Under the pieces are notes generated by a model. The model did not search any database, had not been told where the DNA came from, and saw nothing but the letters and a program-made list of their open reading frames with translations. The translations under genes and the position numbers were made by a program. From Leptodontidium sp. MPI-SDFR-AT-0119 (taxonomy: Eukaryota > Ascomycota > Leotiomycetes > Helotiales > Leptodontidiaceae), in assembly GCA_020726505.1 (NCBI GenBank), contig JAHLEZ010000031.1:1-64000 (forward strand): a stretch of 64,000 bases of DNA. Direction: 5' to 3'. The number at the start of each line of letters is the position of its first letter. Position 1 is the stretch's first letter. This document shows, piece after piece, positions 10,181 to 20,178 of the stretch.

Positions 10181-10984
10181 CACTCGTGCAGAAAGGCGGC
10201 TTGGCTTAGTGACGTAGCTTCTGGAGAGTCCTTCACTGCTGGCGAGATCATCAAGATAGCAAGGTCTTGCCTCCAAACGTAGCACAAAATCACTAGCATT
10301 GCACGCCGGAAACCTCCTCTTACGTACGCAAACAAGATTCAACGATTACAATGGGCTATCGAGCACGAGGATTGGACTGAGGAGCAGTGGTTTTCGATCT
10401 GCTGGAGCGACGAAACATGGGTTCAACCCGGAAGGCATACGAAGGATTGGATTACTCGAAAGATAGGGGAAGAAGAGTTATACCACGATGATTGCGTAGC
10501 GGATCGATACCAAAGGAAGATCGGATGGATGTTTTGGGGTACGATATCAGGGAAGTACGGCCGGCATAAAGGGGTCTTTTGGGAGAAGGATTGGGAGATG
10601 ATAAATGAAGGTTCATACTCAGGGATTATTATTCCGAAGGTTCAAGAGATCTTACAATATCCCGAGCTTCAATTTCAGCAAGATAATGCTAAAGGGCACG
10701 CTTCTAAGTACACACAATCTGTATTTGAAGCAATTGGGATCACTCCTATCTTTTGGCCTCCGAATAGTCCTGATTTGAACCCTATTAAGACTATATGGGA
10801 TGAGATGAAGGATTATATTGAGCAAAAATACCCTGAAGTTCATCGCTCTTATCCTAGACTACGAGCTGCAGTACTAGAAGCTTGGGAATCTATTACTACA
10901 GCGAGAATTAGGGAGTTAATTAGGGAAATGCCAGAAAGATGTCAGGCGGTGATTGCAGCAGGAGGAGGCCATACAAAATACTAG
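10181..10984 (+). pseudogene. Tc1/mariner-type DDE transposase, inactivated
   Basis: A single frame can be followed from about 10181 (no start codon) to TAG 10982-10984. It contains WSDETWV with the first catalytic Asp, FQQDNAKGHAS with the second, and PNSPDLNPIK where the third acidic residue should be. In active Tc1 relatives that last block reads NPIE, so the Lys here removes the catalytic Glu. A TAG at 10280 also interrupts the N-terminal DNA-binding half (IARSCLQT-stop-HKITSIARRKPPLTYANK). Both changes are single C/T or G/A transitions, as RIP or deamination would give. The catalytic core (about 230 residues) is otherwise well preserved, so the copy is not old. It lies between 17-bp repeat arrays upstream and a family A MITE downstream. 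Confidence 0.85.
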
Positions 10985-11067
10985 GGTAGAGTAATAAAAG
11001 CAGCATTGCCAAGTATCTAGTACGCACAGGCATCAGATCTTTGATCTTTCTCCCTTGTACGAAGTAA

Positions 11068-11208
11068 TCTGACCTTTGGCGTCTGTGCGAAGTACTAGAA
11101 GATTCCACTTTGCAAGGAAAATCACCCAATGAGCCAATTCGATTTCTTCTTTTCCGTCTGTAACTAGTAAAATCTGGGTCATGTAGCACAGACGAAAAAG
11201 GTTAGATT
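11068..11208 (+). mobile_element. MITE family A, copy 3
   Basis: Starts TCTGACCTTTGGCGTCTGTG and ends with an imperfect complement (CACAGACGAAAAAGGTTAGA). The interior blocks match copies at 2296 and 2495. It lies about 85 bases beyond the transposase remnant, so it may be mobilised by a related enzyme. Confidence 0.7.
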
Positions 11209-11334
11209 ATTGCCCTTGATACGAAGTAAATCGAAGTTATTCGGGTCCTGGTTCCTGCGCTAGTCCAGAGCGCTAAGGCCGTCCCCTGCGTGTCTGCCAA
11301 AAGACCCGAATCGCTTAGTCCTATTCGGGTTGCT

Positions 11335-11335
<1 letters not shown>

Positions 11336-11366
<31 letters not shown>
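11336..11366 (+). repeat. 31-base poly-C tract
   Basis: An uninterrupted run of C in the leader region before the kinase-like remnant. Assembly length here is unreliable. Confidence 0.9.
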
Positions 11367-11525
11367 TGGCCCTCCCCTAGCCCAACGTCCTTTCCTATAA
11401 GCAGTTGACGTCCAGGCTTTCTGAATCACAACCGTACATCTTGAGCGTCAGAGTCAACCCATTCTGAATACAGTCCTGGAATTCCTTTTGGGAGGAAACT
11501 TATCATAACATCTCGTCCTTGTTGT

Positions 11526-12450
11526 TTGATGCTTTTAAGATCTCCTCGCTCCCTCGCTCCCTCGTCCAGATCTTCCGCTTCCGAATCCAGAAGAGACATT
11601 ATGAGGGAGGGACCCGATGGTATACCTGCAGAAACTCCCACTGCATCAGTAGGAAAGACCAGGAAACGTCCCTATGCCTCAACGTCACTCCTTCCAACTC
11701 ACCCGCCCCCAAAAGCCACCAGGAAAGAATTCTGGATGGCGAGGTTGAGAGACATCCCGTCGTTCAAGTGTGACCCTTGGGAATTTTACGAACCATTCCT
11801 TAAATTGGGCTCAGGCCTCACACTCGTCCTTTGTAATAATGGTACAGAAATTCGGGTGATGAAGATCTTTGATGTCGCGTCTGGGGACCAGGGGGGCCGC
11901 CCTTTATTCCAAGTCCAGCATCCGAACTTCGTTGATATCTACGAGATCTACGTATTTGAGGATGTAGCCTCTGTCTTCACTGAGTATATAGGATTCTCGA
12001 TAGAAGATTTACTTCTACGCTCGATCTATCCGACAGAACGAGAAATAGCATATATCATTAGTCAGGTGAGTCACATATCATCCTTCTTCCGCTCTACCTT
12101 TGTTAACATCGCAGCTCCTGGCTGCGATAAACTTCATCGTTCCAGGAAGCTCATTCACCCATGCATTTCAATAGACAACATCTTCATCTCTTCGAAAGGC
12201 GAGGTTAAGATTGGTGAGAAACCTAACCCAAGAAGCATCGTACAGGTCTAACTACTGTTCAGATCCCACGGAAATGCCGGCAGATAAAGAGTATATCTCG
12301 GCAGATTCGAAGTCCTTAAGCACAATCATGTTGCAGATGATGAATGAAAAGAGAGAGAGCTTGGAGGCTTCACCCAAGGGCTGGTCTGCCGAGGCGGTCC
12401 ATTTTGTGGAAGCTACTGCTTCTGCAACACCGGAAGAGCTGTCGGATGTG
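11526..12450 (+). pseudogene. fungal protein-kinase-like gene, frameshifted
   Basis: The first part (FWMARLRDIPSFKCDPWEFY, VQHPNFVDIYEIYVFEDVAS, FTEYIGFSIEDLL) resembles the N-lobe and hinge of the divergent fungal kinase-like family often found in multicopy. There is a donor at 12066 and an acceptor ending at about 12114 (GTGAGT...CGCAG); joining gives IISQ-LLAAINFI, a normal kinase helix. The frame must then change to reach KLIHPCISIDNIFI, which replaces the usual catalytic-loop block, and GEVKIG in the position of DFG. Another frame change near 12240 is needed to reach the C-lobe segment SLSTIMLQMMNEKRE and AVHFVEATASATPEELSD. No catalytic HRD or DFG is present, so even the ancestor was probably a pseudokinase. 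At least two frame breaks make this copy dead. Confidence 0.65.
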
Positions 12451-12464
12451 AGTTTACCCACTCT

Positions 12465-12749
12465 CTACTCCTGCTCGTTGCTGAGGCCTGCTAGCATATC
12501 TTCTTGAGTCGTTCCGGCAGCGCTGAAATCTTGACGCCTCTGTGTACATTGGCTCATTTGCTGGCTTCGAAAGACGTACATATGGATAAAAACTCGGGGA
12601 GGGAGACTTGGATAAGAGATGATTAATTGACTCAGCATTTCGTCAAGAAGAGTGCCAACATCTCCATCCACAGATACCCGTTCCACCAGGTCAGCAGAAC
12701 GTAAATTAGCATCTACTTCACCTGCCAATTCACGGTCTATTTCACTCAT
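12465..12749 (-). other. minus-strand frame of unknown nature between two pseudogenes
   Basis: A 94-codon frame beginning MSEIDRELAGEVDANLRSAD is acidic and helix-friendly in its first half, with nothing recognisable. It separates the kinase-like and dynamin-like remnants and could be a fragment of a third inserted sequence or chance. Confidence 0.2.
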
Positions 12750-12769
12750 GGACGCAGCAGCTTCTACTA

Positions 12770-13700
12770 GTTAGGTTCTCAAAAGGGCTCGAGAAGTAGA
12801 TCCTCAAGGACTGCGGACCCTCGGTGTGATTACGAAGCCAGATCAGCTCGTACGCGGCAGTGATGGCGAGAAGATTTTCTTGAGCCTTGCGAGGAATGAG
12901 CAAGTCGAGTTCAATCTTGGCTGGCATGTTGCCAGAAACCTCGACTCTGCAGACAAGGACCAGGACAGAGATGTTGTCGAGACCCAGTTCTTGGCCGAGA
13001 GTAATTTCCGGTCCCTCCCCGCTACCCATCTTGGGATTGCACACTTACGCCAGCGGTTGAGCATCGTACTCTTCGAACAGATCAAGGCCGAGCTTCCACG
13101 GCTGATCGAGGACATCGAGACGAACATTACGATCTGTCGGCATGGCTTGGACAAATTAGGTCCTGTCCGTGCAGGTCTGGATGAGCAAAAAACTTTCTAG
13201 TCGATTTGAGCGATAATTTCCAGTCGCTTTGTGATGCTGCCACCAAAGGTGACTACGAGCACCCATTCTTTGCGAAGCAGTCCCAGTTCGACCGGCGCCT
13301 CGCGGCAATGATTGCGAACAGAGGAGTCGAATTTGAAGAAGAGATTCGAATGGACGGAGCCCAGTGGAAGATCGTTGAAGGTGCAAGCAAGAGGACAAGT
13401 CACCGTACTCGCACGGAGGCTGTGGAAGAAGTGTGCGAGCTATTGAAGAAGAGTCGCGGTCGTGAGGTGGGAAGCCCCTGGATTGTCGATGTATTTACTA
13501 ACTGCCACTAGCTGCCAGGTCTCCCCAATCCGCTTCTTGTCGGCGAAGTCTTCCGCGAATATAGCCAGCCTTGGGAAGGGTTGGCACGCCGATATATCGA
13601 AGATGTGTGGAATATAACGAAGAGTTTCGTAGAGCAGGCACTGCAATACTTGACAGACGCCACAGTCAGTGATGCTCTACTGCGGTACTTCTGCTTGCGG
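12770..13700 (+). pseudogene. dynamin-family GTPase, fragment with frameshift
   Basis: Opens at about 12770 with REVDPQGLRTLGVITKPDQL, the fourth GTPase motif (TKPD) of dynamins. It continues through the middle domain of fungal dynamin-like proteins (LARNEQVEFNLGWHVARN, RLSIVLFEQIKAELPRLIED, LDEQKTF). At 13198 the frame meets TAG. One missing base there explains it, since the next frame continues DLSDNFQSLCDAATKGDY. A good 45-bp intron at 13467-13511 (TACTAAC branch) joins SRGRE to LPGLPNPLLVGEVF. Similarity fades after about 13680. The P-loop, switch regions and GED are absent. Dynamins remodel membranes; this is only a debris fragment. Confidence 0.75.
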
Positions 13701-13971
13701 GGAAGTCTCCTCTTGGCATTTTACTATGAAATATCGTTGGAATCCAACCCCAAAAAATGTTTGCACCTTGACTTTGGTCCAATGCGTCGGCTCTTCCTTG
13801 CTAACCTGCCAGCCATGCTCCTTGTTACAATGCCCGCGCATAGACTTGTAATTGACTGATATGTGACCACATCCCGAACCAGAACAGCACCACCCATCTA
13901 ATAGCTTTCCTAATGCCTCGAATGGAGAACACTACTATCTTACAAAGAATAAGCTTCTTATAGAAAGCCTA

Positions 13972-16900
13972 CTAAGCAACCCCTCTCTCCTGCTGATAAG
14001 CAGCAATCATCTTGCTTAGCTCCTCCTGCATCTGCATCAACTTCTCAAGGGCAATATCCCTTTTGCCATTAGCCTCTCTTTCCTTCTTGTCTGTCTGTTT
14101 AAACTGTCTCTGGACGGGCACATAATCTGTTTCAGAATCTTCTGATGCTGTATCTTCAAATGTGTCTACCCGCTTTCGCTTCCTGCTCGCTATACGTGTA
14201 GACTGCTTTCGGACAGGTACTCGCTCTTGTTGAGAGCATTCTTGCTCGGCTGTAGCCTGAGCCCCAACTTCTCCACTACTAACCTCAATCTCGACGCCCT
14301 CTGGCTCATTGTCTTGTGCGACTAGATGCAAGTCAGGTGAGTACCCAACTGTCCCTGAAGATGCCCCTTCTAGTCCTTCTTCACACTGAAAAAGCACTGG
14401 ATCTCCCTTACTAAGAAGCAGGAATCGATGCCACAAAAGACTGCTCTGATAATACCGATCAATCAGGTCAGGCTGAAGTTTTGCTGGATATGCGTCCTCT
14501 AAGGCATACGACCGGCTGTGTGTTTGGATCGTGTGACCAGTCTGAAAAGCTAATGTTTTAAGAAACATAGCGTATTCGGAAGGAGTATTTGGGTCAAACG
14601 AGGCGATGATTGCAGGGAGATGCTTCTTTACAACACTGAATGGCGACTTGCCGGTATAACTTTATCGTTAGTTGAAACCCACAGCCTTGTGTGCTCAGTT
14701 GTAGGCTCTTCAGACAAGCGTTGCTACTGAAACAGCCAGTGGCTGTGTCGTGTAAAGTAAAGAGGTGTGGGTTGGTGGAGGATGCAAGAGTCAGTTGGAG
14801 TTGCCGAGCCAAGAAGTCGCTAAAGGGTCGGATATTTGTCAAGTAGTGAAACAAGACCTGGCTTATAACTGGGCACGGGAATCGCACAATATAAAACGAT
14901 TTATTCGAGACGGTAGTGGCCTTGTTGTAAGAGAAGACCAAGATCATCCTCCCTTGAAGAACAAAAATGTTTCGAGGGGCTGCAATTGTATCAGCCCACC
15001 TGATCACCCGGAGCTCTTCACCACGAGCAGGCATGCCACTTGGGATATGAATTGCGCCGAACATATGCTTAACAAGCTCGTCTCGATCTTTGAGGTATTG
15101 TATAGCTCGTTTTCGTCCGGGACCCTTAAGCGAGAAGCCGCCGTCTTTAGAGAAGGCCCTGCGACTGAGAACCTTAAAGCTCATTTGCAACTGATTCTCT
15201 GGTTCGCTCAGGAATGAATGACCAGGGCGATGTGTCACGAGACTGTCCTTGATCTTTGTTAAATCGACGTCGGGCCATAGCCCAAGCATTAGCTCTCGTG
15301 CCCTCTGTTCTGTGCGAGCAACAGCAAGATGAGCGGCCTGACGGAGCCCTGGCATTGAGATCTCCTGGTCTGCAATCGACAACACCTGAAGGTGAGCAGA
15401 CCAAGAGATGTTAGTCCGGGGCCCCTCCCGATTTGCGATTGTCCTAGCGTGGTGCATTCTTTCGCACATGTATCCTAAGGGGGAGAAGCAACCTTTCCGC
15501 ATGTATTTTGGATGGATCTGACCAACAAGCCTTGAAACCTGATCAGGATATTGAGCCCGTGCTGGCCATGGAAGTTTGAGGTATGAATACGGCTGTAATG
15601 GTAAAGCATATTCTAAAAGCAGGAGTCGTCCAATCCAGATCAGACTGGACAGGAGCGGTGTGAAGGCATATGCAGTCCGATAAGCTAGCTCTGTCGAATG
15701 AATACCCAGGACTCCCGTGAAATGAACCAAAGCACAAGCTTCCATCTTTCCGTTCTTTGAAATGTCCGTCCAAAACATCGCAAGCAGTTGGAACATGTTT
15801 TCTGCCAACATAGCAAATGCAGTCGCATCTTGGGCATCAAGCTCTGCCGCAGTATTGTACATGAAGTCCATCATGCGTATCTGGTCCCTGGATAGTTGTA
15901 GTCCAAAGATCTCGTACAGAGAGAGGCCGTAAGCACGTGTGACCAGATGCACACGAAAGACGTAGCATACGAAGCGTCTACAGGTTCGATGGTATTTCTG
16001 GCGGCTGCTCTCCCGCTGTAGCTCTTCAAACGGACGAGGGAAAACGTCTGTTGTCGAACTCTTTATCCAGCACCTCAAGGACCGTGGCGTAGATCTCAAC
16101 GTCTCTTCACATCGCTGTAAGACGTGGTCTGTGACGCCGACTAGCTTTCGTAAAACTGCCTCTTGAACAGCTGGGCTAACAAGCTCCTCCCCAGCCCATG
16201 ACCCTAGAGAGAGTGGGAGATCCTGAATAGAGGGTGTTGCTGACGCAGCAGCAATGATGTGTAGTGGACGGTTTTGAAACCACCGCGGCCATTCGCTTGT
16301 GCGTAGCCACTCGGTATTCTCGTCATGCTCTAGCTCAAGTGTCTGCTCCGCAGACCCTACCTCCTCATCGACGAGCCGCTGCTCCTCTTCGACCTCCATC
16401 TTCATCATGGCCAGCTCTTCATCGGTTGGATTTGCTTCGGTAGTACATTCAAGTACGTCAAAATTACCATTTCCATCGATACTATGACATTTGATAGGCA
16501 CAGCGTCTGCCTTTACCTTCCACCACTTTCCTCGAGGGGACTGTATCCATCTCTGTAAAAAGCATGCGGTACTTGTAGCAGTGATACTTGGATCGCTAAA
16601 AATCTTGTGCTCCGTGTTTAAATGAGCCCGAACATTCTTGAAGTTTGTTGCCTTATAAAACACACAGCGGGGGCAGTAATGGCCAGGAACCGGGCGGGGC
16701 AAGAATGATAGCGGCGGTTGATTATCTGGTTGTGGCGGGAGCTCTTTTAATGTCTGGGCAACTGGTAAGCTTTGCATTTCGAGAACAATTGGCTCTCGAA
16801 TGGGTTTCTTTTGGCTGTGATGGACTTGAAGGTGCCGCCGCAGCTCCTGGCTTGGAATAGCGTTCTGACAAGGTTTACAGAATAACATCTTGTACTCAGG

Positions 16901-17231
16901 TAGGTGAAGAATAGGATTGCAAGCAGCGATATAGTCTAATGTTGGCTCCTGTGACATGAAAGCTCGGTGAATGCTTCGGCTTGATTGGACTCGTAACACG
17001 CCCAGGACGCCGTCTGGAGTTTGCTGTTTATATCCGAGCCGTGTTAATTGCTATCGATTTTAGTTGGATGACTTTAAGGGTATAACATACTGCTGAAGTA
17101 CTCGTCTTTGGGCTACAACTGGCTGCAGCTACCACTAAGGCACTCGTCCTCTCAGCAGCCTTAGCTGCAGCTTCAGCAGCAGGCCTCGGATTCTCATAAT
17201 TCGAGGTGTAGTTGATTCACTTAAACGACAT
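13972..17231 (-). pseudogene. OrsD/telomere-linked-helicase-type protein with tyrosine-recombinase-like core; nonsense and frameshift
   Basis: Reading from ATG 17229-17231, exon 1 is followed by a 67-bp intron (17024-17090), a main exon frame to 14594 (801 residues from its internal Leu start) and, one base out of frame, a continuation to TAA 13972. An OrsD/DUF3505 zinc finger lies at residues 41-61 of the main frame (C41-x2-C44...H56...H60), a second C2H2 finger at C109-x2-C112...H126-x4-H131, then an acidic linker and a large helical region. The last third looks like a tyrosine recombinase: ARGEELRVIRW (R659) resembles box I, YNKAT (K693) the beta-turn lysine, KLYRQVAI (R783) box II, and after the frameshift TGHTIQTHSRSYALE supplies the His and Tyr. 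Family members are often joined to a RecQ helicase; none follows here. Defects: TGA at 17217-17219, four codons after the ATG, and a 1-base frame change near 14600. The product would be nuclear and DNA-binding. Confidence 0.7.
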
Positions 17232-17915
17232 ATTTAGGAGAGTGGTCTGTGATTGGAAAAGAATAATCACGTTAGATAAGAACGAATCACAATCTTTAAT
17301 ACTAAGGACTACTCTATAATTGAAGGAAACTGCGAGTTGACGCGCCTAGCAGACGAGAAACGCGTCGAACGTGGTACGCGTCTCGAGCCAATCAGATTGT
17401 AGCAGAGCACGCTCTTCTGAAATAGGTAAAACAACGGACTATGGGCAGCTAACTAAACGAGGTAAAGCGTCGATTCGGAGCGCCCATTACGCGGTATGGG
17501 CACGGGACGGCCAGATGCGGATGGGAGGTGGAAACTACGTCTTCTAGGCACCTAAACCGGTTAGCGTCCGGTGCCTGGGCAAGGGGAAATTACTGAACGC
17601 GGGCATCAGCGCCCAAGCACAGCCATGGGCAGGCGTCCTTTATAATAGGATGGGTGGATGGATGGATGGATGGATGGACGACCGTGACTTCGACAGCCCG
17701 GAACAACAATGAAGCCGATAGACGATCAGCAGCCTGCCGAGAGAGAACTTACGGCCGGTAGACCTGGAATTGACCCCGCAGCAGCCTTACCAGGGCACCT
17801 TGCGGGGCACCTTATGGAGGTACAGTATCAACCTGCAGGGCCCCCTTGTAACCCCGGCTTCTTGGGCTAATAGGTGGATTTCAAGCTTTTACGCTAGCGG
17901 AAGCCGGGTGTATTG
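17232..17915. other. intergenic with (GGAT)n microsatellite
   Basis: Probable promoter side of the OrsD-type gene. A tetranucleotide run of GGAT units lies at 17648-17678. No frame resembles a protein. Confidence 0.5.
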
Positions 17916-18033
17916 TACTCTCCCCCCCCCCCCCCTAATTACTTGTAATAGTGGGCCCCCTGGTCGTAGGGCTATTTTCTATGGGAGACCGGGGGGCCCA
18001 CTATTACAAGTAATTAGGGGGGGGGGGAGAGTA
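17916..18033. mobile_element. 118-bp near-perfect palindrome flanked by TA
   Basis: Arms 17916-17965 and 17987-18033 are complementary almost throughout: TACTCTC, a poly-C tract, TAATTACTTGTAATAGTGGG and GCCCCCTGGTC against its inverse. The loop is about 20 bases. The outermost bases are TA on both sides, as for a Tc1/mariner-type foldback element with the TA duplication included. Confidence 0.8.
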
Positions 18034-18065
18034 TTGGACTCAAGAAACGGAGTGCATACTTGTAG

Positions 18066-18221
18066 GAAAGGGGGGTTTCAGTGGTTCTCGCCCACCCTTG
18101 TAAGGCAGCAAGGCTGTTCTTCTGATTAAAAGTATGAAATTCTAGAATATTCTTTACAAATTTCCTTAAATGTCAAGGCAAAATACCTGGGGTGGGCGAG
18201 AACCACTGAAAACCCCCTTTC
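18066..18221. mobile_element. MITE with 32-bp inverted ends, 156 bp
   Basis: Ends GAAAGGGGGGTTTCAGTGGT... and its inverse (right arm 18190-18221) match over about 32 bases with one or two changes, including the shared TTCTCGCCCACCC block. The interior is AT-rich and non-coding. It sits 32 bases from the palindrome at 17916. Confidence 0.75.
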
Positions 18222-18600
18222 GTACTATTGTTCGGGTTACAAAGTACATCGAACCTCCCCCCACATCGTCTTATCATATCACGCTGCAGCCACTTTATTC
18301 CAATTCCTTCTTCATGCATGGTCATGGACATGGACATGGACTTGGACATGGGCAGGCACACCTCTACTTACTTCCCACCTGCAGGACTTACTTTTCGCTA
18401 GAATATTCTCGAAGGAATGGAGTGCGGCACAGAGAAGTGCAGATCCTTCTGTTTTGGGCCCTTCTACTAGCGTGAACCAGAGTTGAATGAAAAGGCGGGC
18501 TGAGAGAGGGGAAACGTGAACAATGTGCCACGAAGAAGGATGTTGGGTGAGAGGATAGCTTGCGCTGGTTCATTTCTAAAAGGAGTATCTAATTTCTATT
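18222..18600. other. intergenic with short hexamer repeat
   Basis: Region 3' of the Zn2Cys6 gene. ATGGAC-type hexamers repeat at about 18319-18350. No gene seen. Confidence 0.4.
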
Positions 18601-20178
18601 CTAAACGGACGATGACCCTGGCGACCCATAAACCTCATCACTACCTATGATGCCCTCATCCCAATCGATCTCGCAAACAGCAGGTGACCCGTCGCCAGCC
18701 GACAAACTCCTTGGCACTCGTACTCCCAAACACTCATCTGCCCTGGTCGCCAACAACTGTAGGTATTTGGAGTGACCCCGTATATCCATGTCTAAGATGC
18801 GCACCAAATCCATCAAGTAGTCCTTCGGTCCAACCTCAATCGAGGAAGTGTGCAAAATGTGCGGGTGAACCAGCAAGACATCTGCCAGGCTCCACCCTAT
18901 ATCAAAAATCTTCCCTAAAATCCCAACACCGTTCGCCTGAAAAGCCTTGAGCGGCAAGAACCGTGCTACAAGAGTTACATCGCGTGCAATATCCACTGGG
19001 TAGTGGAAGGATATGCTATCAGTAGTCGCGTTGCTAGAAAGCATGCCCTTATTCAGACAGAGTTGCCAGACTATCATCTTCAACCACTGCCTGGTAACCA
19101 GGAGGTCTGCCTGTTGAATATCTATTCTCTCTCTGACATTTGGAATGGCGCATTTGAGAAATTCTTGCAGCTTGATCAATGGCTGAGGCGAGACAGCAGC
19201 ACCACCATTCCCTTCCGCAGAATTCCATAGTGACATGAAACCGTCCCCAAAATGGCGAAAGAGGTCGATGGAGTCAAGAAACCCGTATATGATGGCGGCT
19301 TCCCGACCATCTTCTACCACCGGAAGATTGATAGGGCGTCGCAAGGTCAGCGGGCGATGACGCTGTAAAGCGTACGCCTGCTCCGTGATAAAGAGGAGCC
19401 AGAAGGTCCGACGACTGTACGTCACATACTTTGGATCGCTTATCGTAGAATATGATGTTTCCTCATGAAGCCGCAGAAGCTGAAGCATGGTAATGGATTC
19501 TCTGAGATGAACCCAAGCCGAATTGTCTTTCCCCAGTCGTGAGAAGCAAGTGAAGAGGAAGAAAGAGGATTGCACCGAAGCGAGCGAGGGGTTGTCAACA
19601 TGGTCACAGCAGGCCCTCGCTCGACACGTCTCCTTGATGAGGAAGTCCACGGCCAGCATAGAGTCGAATTGCTGAGAGTTATCCAGGGCCCATTCCTTAT
19701 CTGAGGGGACCAAGATTTCTGTTTGCATCATGATGACGGCGCATAACGATGTGATCAGACCGTACTGAGTGGGGGAGTTGTGTAGATGACGCAAAGACGC
19801 GTAGGTTTCCTCTCGATCCAAAATTGGCATGACAGGATATTTGTGGGTGAAGAAACTGTCCAGACAGTTTTGAATCGTCTCCAGCGATAGTAGAAACGAC
19901 GGCTGGAAATGAGCTGTAAAGGGTGCTGGGGAGATTGCATTGTGATATTCGGGAGTGTTGCTTGGCTCGCTTTGGACAGAGCGAGGGATTTCTTCAACTG
20001 TCTCTCTTCTTCGAGGGCCTTTTTTCTTGGGGATTTGGTAAACGCAAGGTAGATTGATCCTTTGGCAGTTTTGACACGGATTGAAATTGTCGCATCGTAT
20101 CTTGCGCGAACGACAGCACTTGCACGCCTGTCTAACCTTGTTCAAAACCTTGCGTGATTTCTGTTGTTCCACCGACAT
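18601..20178 (-). CDS. Zn2Cys6 transcription factor, MalR/AmyR-like sugar regulator class
   Basis: An intronless 525-residue protein. The binuclear zinc cluster is at residues 19-45: C19-x2-C22-x6-C29-x5-C35-x2-C38-x6-C45, preceded and followed by basic residues (KKKGPRRR at about 51-58) for DNA contact. The middle homology region is recognisable from about residue 95 (TIQNCLDSFFTHKYPVMPIL) through SRRTFWLLFITEQAYALQRH and RRPINLPVVEDG, the pattern of fungal sugar-use activators (Mal13/AmyR/XlnR branch). An acidic, Ser/Gly-rich tail follows. The protein is nuclear. The next gene on the same strand, 1.75 kb upstream, is a sugar transporter, a common regulator-target pairing, but the target is inference. 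The start is the ATG right before the basic zinc-cluster arm. Confidence 0.85.
   Translation of the reverse strand: MSVEQQKSRKVLNKVRQACKCCRSRKIRCDNFNPCQNCQRINLPCVYQIPKKKGPRRRETVEEIPRSVQSEPSNTPEYHNAISPAPFTAHFQPSFLLSLETIQNCLDSFFTHKYPVMPILDREETYASLRHLHNSPTQYGLITSLCAVIMMQTEILVPSDKEWALDNSQQFDSMLAVDFLIKETCRARACCDHVDNPSLASVQSSFFLFTCFSRLGKDNSAWVHLRESITMLQLLRLHEETSYSTISDPKYVTYSRRTFWLLFITEQAYALQRHRPLTLRRPINLPVVEDGREAAIIYGFLDSIDLFRHFGDGFMSLWNSAEGNGGAAVSPQPLIKLQEFLKCAIPNVRERIDIQQADLLVTRQWLKMIVWQLCLNKGMLSSNATTDSISFHYPVDIARDVTLVARFLPLKAFQANGVGILGKIFDIGWSLADVLLVHPHILHTSSIEVGPKDYLMDLVRILDMDIRGHSKYLQLLATRADECLGVRVPRSLSAGDGSPAVCEIDWDEGIIGSDEVYGSPGSSSV

Noticed and set aside
14765..16860. Plus-strand and other-frame ORFs (60-150 codons) over the OrsD-type gene
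   Set aside because: They are shadows of the long minus-strand protein, which carries recognisable zinc fingers.
13972..17231. Starship captain (DUF3435 tyrosine recombinase)
   Set aside because: The recombinase-like residues are in an OrsD-type zinc-finger protein with a different N-terminal layout, and no large cargo boundary or short direct repeat was found.
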